Source of the DNA: Candidatus Saccharicenans sp. | Lineage (GTDB): Bacteria; Acidobacteriota; Aminicenantia; Aminicenantales; Saccharicenantaceae | Assembly (NCBI GenBank): GCA_024653405.1 | Contig: JANLGB010000074.1 | Span: 1-10,291 of the forward strand | Direction: 5' to 3' | DNA length: 10,291 nt | Shown: piece by piece, positions 5,741 through 10,291 of the stretch | Position numbering within the stretch: position 1 is the stretch's first letter | Layout of the letters: every line of letters begins with the position of its first letter | Position numbers and translations under genes: made by a program | Notes under the pieces: model-generated | The model's input: only the letters and a program-made list of their open reading frames with translations | Database searches by the model: none | What the model was told of the DNA's origin: nothing

Positions 5741-6607
5741 GTGGACCATTTAAAAAAGCCGTCCTGGCTCAAAGTCAAACTTCCCTCTCACAGCGCTTAT
5801 TTCCAGGTAGCGGAGATTCTTAAGCACCGGGGCCTGCACACTATCTGCCAGAGCGCCCGCTGTCCCAATATCGGGGAGTGCTGGGAAAGGCGCACCGCTA
5901 CTTTTCTTATTCTGGGAAACATCTGCACCAGGAATTGCGGTTTCTGCGCCGTGACCAAGGGCCAGCCCTTACCCCTTGATGAGCGTGAACCCGAAGCCGT
6001 CCTCCAGGCGGTGCAAGAAATGAACCTGGGCTACGCGGTTATCACCTCGGTCACCCGGGACGACCTGCCCGACGGCGGAGCCGGTCATTTTGCCAGGACC
6101 ATCGAGCTGATTAAAAAAAATTCAGCGGAAACCAGGGTGGAAGTCCTGATCCCCGATTTCAAAGGAGAAGAGAGATGGCTGGCCCGGATTCTGGAAGCCG
6201 GCCCCGATGTCCTGAACCACAACCTGGAAACCACCCTGAGCCTCTATCCTAAAATTAATCGGCCCGAGACCGGTTATTTTCGCTCGCTCCGGGTATTGAA
6301 AACAGCGGCCAGACTCGGAGCAATTACCAAGTCCGGACTGATGGTCGGGTTGGGCGAAAGTCCGGATGACCTCAAGCGGGCCCTGGTTGACCTGAGAGAA
6401 GCAGGCTGCGAGCTGCTGACCATGGGCCAGTACCTCCAGCCCGGTCCGGAGCAGGTGCCAGTGGCCCGTTATTACCCTCCCGAAGAATTTTCGGCCTGGC
6501 GGGAGTTCGCCCTCAAGCTCGGTTTCCGGCAGGTGGTGGCCGGACCCTTGGTCCGGAGTTCTTACCTGGCCGAGAATCTTTATCAAGCCAGCAGGAGTTC
6601 CAACTGA
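5741..6607 (+). CDS. lipA: Lipoyl synthase (radical SAM)
   Basis: LipA inserts two sulfur atoms into protein-bound octanoyl groups to make the lipoyl cofactor of 2-oxoacid dehydrogenases and the glycine cleavage H protein. The 288-residue protein has both cluster motifs: the auxiliary CX4CX5C (C36, C41, C47 in TICQSARCPNIGEC) and the radical SAM CX3CX2C (C62, C66, C69 in CTRNCGFC). Also present are TSVTRDDLPDGGAGHFA, VEVLIPDF, NHNLET, SGLMVGLGE, LTMGQYLQP and the C-terminal VRSSY that supplies the serine ligand of the auxiliary cluster. The GTG at 5741 is the first possible start after an in-frame TAG at 5708 and gives the usual N-terminus (KKPSWLKVKLP), but the Shine-Dalgarno is weak, so translation may depend on transcription through rpsU. 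The stop shares one base with the next gene (TGATG). No lipB or lplA is nearby. Confidence 0.97.
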   Translation: MDHLKKPSWLKVKLPSHSAYFQVAEILKHRGLHTICQSARCPNIGECWERRTATFLILGNICTRNCGFCAVTKGQPLPLDEREPEAVLQAVQEMNLGYAVITSVTRDDLPDGGAGHFARTIELIKKNSAETRVEVLIPDFKGEERWLARILEAGPDVLNHNLETTLSLYPKINRPETGYFRSLRVLKTAARLGAITKSGLMVGLGESPDDLKRALVDLREAGCELLTMGQYLQPGPEQVPVARYYPPEEFSAWREFALKLGFRQVVAGPLVRSSYLAENLYQASRSSN

Positions 6608-7347
6608 TGCGTTACCTGATTTTTTCCGACATTCACGGCAACCTGGAAGCTCTGGAAGCAGTCCTGGAGAACACCAGCCGCAAGAAAATTGATTATTACA
6701 TTTTTCTGGGCGACCTGGTGGGCTACGGGGCCTCACCCAATGAAGTCCTGCAGAAAGTTACCTCCCTGAAGCACCTGATCATGGTCCGGGGCAACCATGA
6801 TAAAGCGGTCTGTGGCCTGGATTCGATCCAGACCTTCAACCCCATTGCCGCCGCCGCCATCCAGTGGACCAGAAAAACCCTGATAAAAAAATACATGAGC
6901 CTGCTGAGCAGCCTGGCCAAAGGCCCCCTGGTCATACATAAAAACATAACCATCTGCCATGGCTCACCCTTCGACGAGGATTATTATATCTTTGGCGAAT
7001 TTGATGCGGTGGAAGCTTTCGGCTATTTTGATACCCCGCTATGCTTTTTCGGCCACACCCATTTTCCTTTCATTTACGTGGAAAGGGACCAGACGGTGGA
7101 AGGCACCTTCATCCAGGAAAATCCCTTCGAAATAAAACTGGAAAAGGGTGTCCGCTACCTCATCAACCCGGGCTCGGTGGGCCAGCCCCGTGACCGCAAT
7201 CCCCGGGCTGCCTATGCTATATATGATTCCGAGCAGCGGCGGATAAAGTTCTACCGGGTTGACTACGACCTGAAGGAAAGCCAGAAGAAAATCCTGGCCG
7301 CCAGCCTGCCTTCAGCCCTGGCCGAAAGGCTGGGCCTGGGAATCTGA
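6607..7347 (+). CDS. Calcineurin-like metallophosphoesterase family protein
   Basis: The 246-residue protein has all the motifs of a two-metal calcineurin-like phosphoesterase in order: SDIHGN (D8, H10), GDLVGYG (D36), RGNHD (N63, H64), CHGSP (H118) and GHTH (H150, H152), then NPGSVGQPRD. The pattern DIHGNLEALEAVL with GDLVGYGASPNEV is typical of the small cytosolic 'predicted phosphodiesterase' group (YfcE/MJ0936-like), for which natural substrates are mostly unknown. No signal peptide. The ATG at 6607 overlaps the lipA stop by one base, so it is translationally coupled to lipA. There is no known biochemical link between the two. Family is sure; substrate is not known. Confidence 0.9.
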   Translation: MRYLIFSDIHGNLEALEAVLENTSRKKIDYYIFLGDLVGYGASPNEVLQKVTSLKHLIMVRGNHDKAVCGLDSIQTFNPIAAAAIQWTRKTLIKKYMSLLSSLAKGPLVIHKNITICHGSPFDEDYYIFGEFDAVEAFGYFDTPLCFFGHTHFPFIYVERDQTVEGTFIQENPFEIKLEKGVRYLINPGSVGQPRDRNPRAAYAIYDSEQRRIKFYRVDYDLKESQKKILAASLPSALAERLGLGI

Positions 7348-7591
7348 TTTATCTGATCGCCTCCCGTTGGCCTGGGCTTAAGATACCGTCAGCTTATGAC
7401 ATTTATAATCTTCCCTGGTGACGAAGACGCCTTGTCAGCCCAACTTCAGATCTCCCTGTTGGTCGGCAGTCTGAATAAAAGAAAAGAATAGGCAAATAGG
7501 CAACGATCAATTTTTTCGTTCTGCCATCACCAATTTGGAATCAGACTATAGAGACGAAAAAAACATTCTTTATCACTTGCTCACGGGCTAA
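7348..7591. other. Convergent intergenic region without a recognised gene
   Basis: This 244-bp stretch separates two convergent genes. It holds a bulged hairpin (TTCAGA 7445-7450 with TCTGAA 7470-7475), a tandem 8-bp repeat AATAGGCA at 7487-7502, and a 9-bp inverted repeat (TTTTTTCGT 7511-7519 with ACGAAAAAA 7554-7562). A T7 run on minus (7563-7557) follows the DUF1848 stop by about 30 nt, but no stable stem precedes it. No clear intrinsic terminator is visible on either strand. Confidence 0.5.
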
Positions 7592-8455
7592 TTAAAAGGT
7601 CTTGAGCCGGGGGTTGGCATAGCAGTAAAGACAGGCCGCTGGGCAACTCTGGGCATAACTGCCAATATCAATGGATTCGGTGCAGCGGCAATCTGGCCTC
7701 TGGGTCCGGTCCTTCTGGGTGGAAGCTGGTTCCTGCCGGGGATGGAGCTGCGACAACCAGGCCCCGTCAATACAGGCTGAAGCTTTAACGCCCTGGAGGG
7801 CAGCAATCTCAGCCTGGCTGCAACTCCAGAGCTCCAGTCCGTACTTTACGGCTGTTTCCACCAGTCTGGCCACCACCAGTTTCTTTTCTTCAAAACCGGG
7901 TTCATAAAAATCAAGCCCGGCCCTGGCCGCCCTGGTCGCCGCTTTCCTGTACCACTGGGTGAAGCTGAATCTAACCGTTCTAATTCCCAGGCGGCTGATG
8001 GTCCTGGCCAGCAGCTGGAAGAAATCAAGATTGCTTCTGAGCCGGCCACCATCTTTCCAGAAAATTATGGGGTCAAAACGGATGGAAATCCTTTCCGGGC
8101 GGCCGGCCACCTGCAACAGGCCCGGAAGCTGTTTCAGGGCTGCCTCAGGCCTCGGGGCCAGCTTTTCCAGGAAGCTTCCACCCAGGCCGGTTATGGTGAA
8201 ATGAAAGTAGACCTGGTCGTAACCGGACAGGAGGTCCCGGAGCCCATCCTGGTTATCCAGAAGTGGCTGGAAATTCTTGGACCACAGAACCAGAGTATGA
8301 ACCCGGTCCGGACTGAGGTCGACCCGGACCTGTCGCCTGCTTCCGTGATGAAAAAAACAGACTTCTCGGCTTTTCAGGCTGGCGGCCAGCCAGCTGGAAT
8401 AGTGAGCGACAAGGTCGGTTCTTCTGGAAGCACTGATTATCTTCTTAAACATCAC
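7592..8455 (-). CDS. DUF1848 family protein with a C-terminal radical-SAM-like cysteine cluster
   Basis: This 287-residue protein matches DUF1848: an N-terminal IISASRRTDLVAHYSSWL (6-23), VLWSKNFQPLL (56-66), YFHFTITGL (83-91), RISIRFDPIIFW (122-133), VRFSFTQWYRK (161-171) and a cysteine-rich C-terminus. There, C256 and C258 precede DIGSY, then C271-X3-C275-X2-C278 in SCPAACLYCYANP. That CX3CX2C resembles the SAM/Fe-S site of radical SAM enzymes, but lies at the end of the chain rather than the start, as noted for this family. C212 and C228 may add ligands. Function is unknown. The first candidate start is GTG at 8455, directly followed by an ATG at 8452; neither has a good Shine-Dalgarno, and the ATG is equally likely. 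It stands alone on its strand, convergent with the metallophosphoesterase gene. Confidence 0.85.
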   Translation of the reverse strand: MMFKKIISASRRTDLVAHYSSWLAASLKSREVCFFHHGSRRQVRVDLSPDRVHTLVLWSKNFQPLLDNQDGLRDLLSGYDQVYFHFTITGLGGSFLEKLAPRPEAALKQLPGLLQVAGRPERISIRFDPIIFWKDGGRLRSNLDFFQLLARTISRLGIRTVRFSFTQWYRKAATRAARAGLDFYEPGFEEKKLVVARLVETAVKYGLELWSCSQAEIAALQGVKASACIDGAWLSQLHPRQEPASTQKDRTQRPDCRCTESIDIGSYAQSCPAACLYCYANPRLKTF

Positions 8456-8709
8456 TGGGCCCCGTGCCCGGGAGTAAAGCGCTTATTTTTCCGTCTGATA
8501 ACGTAGGCTTTTTTAACCAAGCTTCATCGGTTACTCCAGGGCTCAGTTTCATTTTCTTCGAATTCTACAGGTTTTATATAATTCTGTTTCCTCCGCCTTC
8601 TCTGGTTAGTATAATCCAGGTTAGATGCTTCTGGAAAAACTTATATTTGGCCTAAATGGCGAGCGAAAGCAGCCAGTAGCCTGAAGGTGGGAAAAAGCTG
8701 GCCGCCCTC
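8456..8709. other. Intergenic region upstream of the DUF1848 gene
   Basis: No gene is recognised in these 254 bp. On minus a weak promoter can be proposed: TTTCCA (8637-8632), an 18-bp spacer and TATACT (8613-8608), which would give a leader of about 150 nt before the DUF1848 start. A Shine-Dalgarno-like GGAGGAAACAG (8594-8584, minus) is followed by no usable start codon. Confidence 0.3.
8669..8705 (-). terminator. Weak hairpin after the zinc-ribbon membrane protein gene
   Basis: On minus, GCGGCCAG (8705-8698) can pair with CTGGCTGC (8676-8669) as an 8-bp stem with one G-U pair and a 21-nt loop, starting 4 nt past the stop codon and followed by only three T residues. The large loop and short U tract make it a doubtful intrinsic terminator. 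Confidence 0.22.
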
Positions 8710-10185
8710 TTAGAGGCTTTCCTCTTCTTCACTTTCCCGGAATAGACGGTCGCCCAGGGTTTCTCCAATGAAGAAATAAAAAAGGAAGAAATAGAAGAAA
8801 ATCAGGATCAACAGGTAGAGCAACAGGCCGCTGCTGGCCAGGCCCAGCAGCTTGAAGATGGTGGTCTGCATGGACCTGGCGGCTATCCAGATTGACACCA
8901 GCCAGAACATTACCAGGAACAGCAGGTCAAATATCTTGGCCTTCACGAAATTCTTAAAACCCAGGGGAGGTAAAGTCCGGCCTTCCGCCTCCGCCCGGCG
9001 CCTGGCAACCAGACCGGTCCTGCCTACTGGAGGCGGCGGTATCTCCCTGAATATTTCTTCAGTTGTTTCACGTTCCTTTTCTTCTTGGAGCTCCATTTCC
9101 AGTTCTTCCGTCGTTTCCTCGGCTGGCTCAGCCAGCTCCAGTTCACTCCGGGTCAGTTTCTCCGGAAAGCCCATGGTGGGTTCGGTAGGGGTTTCTTCTT
9201 CCAGCCACAGCTCGTCTGTCTCGGACTCCACTTTTTCCGGTTCCTTGACCTCTCCCGTTTCTTCAGTTCCGGTCAGTAATTCTGTTGAAGCTGTTTTTAC
9301 TTCTTTTATCCAGGATGGGACTTCTCCCGTTTCTACTTTTCCTGTTTCGCCCGACTTTAATCTTTCCTTCAGGTGCTCTTTTTCTTTTTCCTCCAGTACC
9401 CTGAAAAAATCTTCCACTTCCCGGCGGCCGAGCTCAGCCGTGGCCCCGACTTTATCCAGTTCGGCTGATTCAAAGGTGGCTGAGGCCGAAACACCTTCTT
9501 CTTCCGGCTCAGCTTCATAAGATTCAGCCGCTTCTCGTTTCTCCTTGAGGCCCAGTTCCTCCACCATCCGGGTTACCAGCCCTGGTTGACCCGGTTTTTC
9601 CTTTTCTTCTTGTGTTTCTTCCGGCTCCTGTTCTCGGGCCAGCTCTTCCACTATCCGGGTAACAATTCCGGGGCCGGTCTTGGTTGGTTGGGCAGTTGTG
9701 GCTGCTTCCTCAGACAGCACTTCTTCTTTTATTTTTTCCACCAGGTAGTCTTCTGTTTTCCGGACCTTGGGCTCTTCTTTTCGGCCGATTTCCCTGGTTT
9801 TGTCCCGGGGAAAAGGCAATTTTTCTTCTTCGGAAAAGATAAGGTCTTCAGGCCGGATTTTCTGGCCAGCGAGGTCAGTTAGTTTTTCTGTCTCGGCTTC
9901 TTCCAGGGCAGCCGTGTCTTCTTCCACCAGGATGACCTCGGAAGTTTCTTCTTCATCTTCTTCGTCTTCCTCTTCAGCTTCCTTTTCCAGTTCCTCGTCC
10001 AGCTCTTCTTCGGTCAGACTTTCCTTCCCCTCTTTATCGCGGTCATCCTCGATTATCTTATCACCCGGGATTTCCTCTTCGATTTCTTCATCTTCCGGAA
10101 AAAGGAGCTGGGTGCCACAATTCTTACAGTACTGATCCTGGTCGCTAATCAGGGCCCGGCAGTAGGGACAGCGCTTAATACCCAT
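8710..10185 (-). CDS. Zinc-ribbon / acidic low-complexity / RDD-like membrane protein
   Basis: I do not recognise this 491-residue protein as a whole. Its N-terminus is a zinc ribbon (C6-X2-C9 and C20-X2-C23 in RCPYCRALI and YCKNCGTQL). Residues about 30-380 are highly charged and probably disordered; 36 of residues 31-90 are Asp or Glu. This part has two near-copies of G(I/L)VTR(I/M)VEEL (173-182, 202-211). A proline run (383-386) leads to a basic RTGLVARRRAEAEGR, then two hydrophobic segments (about 420-436 and 447-473) and a short acidic tail. VKAKIFDLLFLV and FIGETLGDRLF resemble the first and last conserved parts of RDD membrane domains, though the segment is shorter than usual. With this topology the zinc ribbon and acidic arm are most likely cytoplasmic. 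ATG at 10185; weak Shine-Dalgarno. Gene reality is well supported by domain order and the promoter; function is unknown. Confidence 0.82.
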   Translation of the reverse strand: MGIKRCPYCRALISDQDQYCKNCGTQLLFPEDEEIEEEIPGDKIIEDDRDKEGKESLTEEELDEELEKEAEEEDEEDEEETSEVILVEEDTAALEEAETEKLTDLAGQKIRPEDLIFSEEEKLPFPRDKTREIGRKEEPKVRKTEDYLVEKIKEEVLSEEAATTAQPTKTGPGIVTRIVEELAREQEPEETQEEKEKPGQPGLVTRMVEELGLKEKREAAESYEAEPEEEGVSASATFESAELDKVGATAELGRREVEDFFRVLEEKEKEHLKERLKSGETGKVETGEVPSWIKEVKTASTELLTGTEETGEVKEPEKVESETDELWLEEETPTEPTMGFPEKLTRSELELAEPAEETTEELEMELQEEKERETTEEIFREIPPPPVGRTGLVARRRAEAEGRTLPPLGFKNFVKAKIFDLLFLVMFWLVSIWIAARSMQTTIFKLLGLASSGLLLYLLILIFFYFFLFYFFIGETLGDRLFRESEEEESL

Positions 10186-10203
10186 AATATCTTCGCTGTT
10201 CTA

Positions 10204-10232
10204 TTTATAAAACTAAAAAAAATTTCTGTCAA
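10204..10232 (-). promoter_or_regulatory. Consensus promoter of the zinc-ribbon membrane protein gene
   Basis: On minus, TTGACA (10232-10227), exactly 17 bp of mostly T-rich spacer and TATAAA (10209-10204) match the sigma70 consensus at 11 of 12 positions. Transcription would start near 10197, leaving a short leader of about 12 nt before the ATG at 10185, with only a weak GAAG as a ribosome binding site. Confidence 0.8.
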
Positions 10233-10284
10233 ATTAATTTTTCTTTCAGGTTAAGACATGGTATCCAGGATAAAGGGAGTGTTT

Positions 10285-10291
10285 GGAGGAG
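10285..10291 (+). promoter_or_regulatory. Possible Shine-Dalgarno of a gene starting beyond the window
   Basis: The window ends in GGAGGAG on plus, in a stretch with no open frame of its own since the divergent promoter at 10204-10232. It could serve a divergent plus-strand gene whose start codon is just outside the window. This cannot be checked here. Confidence 0.3.

Noticed and set aside
6122..6736. Minus-strand ORF of 204 codons opposite lipA
   Set aside because: It is antisense to a certain lipoyl synthase gene and continues across the lipA/phosphoesterase junction; no family features.
7445..7475. Hairpin TTCAGA / TCTGAA after the metallophosphoesterase gene
   Set aside because: Bulged stem and no U tract on either strand, so not supported as a terminator or RNA gene.
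7396..7491. Small plus-strand ORF of 31 codons between the convergent genes
   Set aside because: No Shine-Dalgarno, no recognisable product and it overlaps a hairpin; chance occurrence is likely.
7511..7562. 9-bp inverted repeat TTTTTTCGT / ACGAAAAAA considered as a two-way terminator
   Set aside because: The T and A tracts are inside the arms on the wrong sides and the loop is 34 nt; it does not fit an intrinsic terminator.
8584..8594. GGAGGAAACAG on minus as a ribosome binding site for a small gene
   Set aside because: It is followed by ATT ATA TAA with no usable start codon; probably chance.
8464..8655. Plus-strand 63-codon hydrophobic ORF
   Set aside because: No Shine-Dalgarno, no promoter and no similarity recognised.
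8852..10135. Long plus-strand ORFs rich in Ser and Phe opposite the acidic protein
   Set aside because: They arise because glutamate codons (GAA, GAG) read in antisense as TTC/CTC and shifted TCT/TCC; they are low-complexity shadows.
1..10291. Search for CRISPR repeats, tRNA/rRNA genes, transposases, integrases and defence genes
   Set aside because: No regularly spaced repeats, no cloverleaf-like sequence and no mobile-element or known defence motifs were seen on either strand.

Overview
The window reads as ordinary bacterial chromosome from a moderately GC-rich organism. Genes are packed tightly, with 1-nt and 8-nt overlaps. Promoters have sigma70-like -35/-10 boxes, and ribosome binding sites are purine-rich. 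A protein with a Sec-type signal peptide suggests a periplasm or at least secretion. There is no 16S rRNA or other phylogenetic marker beyond S21 and LipA, so no lineage can be named from the sequence. The gene style would fit an uncultured lineage such as Aminicenantes, but that is a weak inference. I see no phage, insertion sequence, CRISPR array, tRNA or rRNA.

Layout, left to right. The minus-strand group purC > PHP-domain phosphoesterase > cvpA (2362 down to 1, cvpA cut by the window edge) looks like one operon with a promoter and Shine-Dalgarno in front of purC. Next, also on minus, is pgeF (a YfiH/laccase-domain muropeptide-editing factor), whose near-consensus promoter lies so close to its ATG that the mRNA should be almost leaderless. 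Divergent from pgeF on plus is a pair with an 8-nt overlap: a secreted P1-family (DmpA/BapA-like) self-cleaving aminopeptidase and an aspartate/glutamate racemase-family protein. The stop codon of the racemase lies inside the -35 box of a consensus promoter. That promoter drives rpsU (ribosomal protein S21), which has an unusually complete Shine-Dalgarno, and then probably lipA (lipoyl synthase) and a calcineurin-like metallophosphoesterase. Convergent to this, on minus, is a DUF1848 protein with a radical-SAM-like cysteine cluster at its C-terminus. Last, also on minus, is a 491-residue protein with an N-terminal zinc ribbon, about 350 residues of strongly acidic disordered sequence and a two-helix membrane segment resembling part of an RDD domain.

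How the genes relate. purC (purine synthesis), rpsU (translation) and lipA (lipoylation) are housekeeping genes. pgeF, the periplasmic peptidase and the racemase share a possible theme of D-amino-acid and cell-wall peptide handling; this is inferred from families and adjacency only. I find no strong evidence for a new defence or biosynthetic system. The least explained items are the zinc-ribbon/acidic/membrane protein, the DUF1848 protein and the regulatory layouts at pgeF and rpsU.
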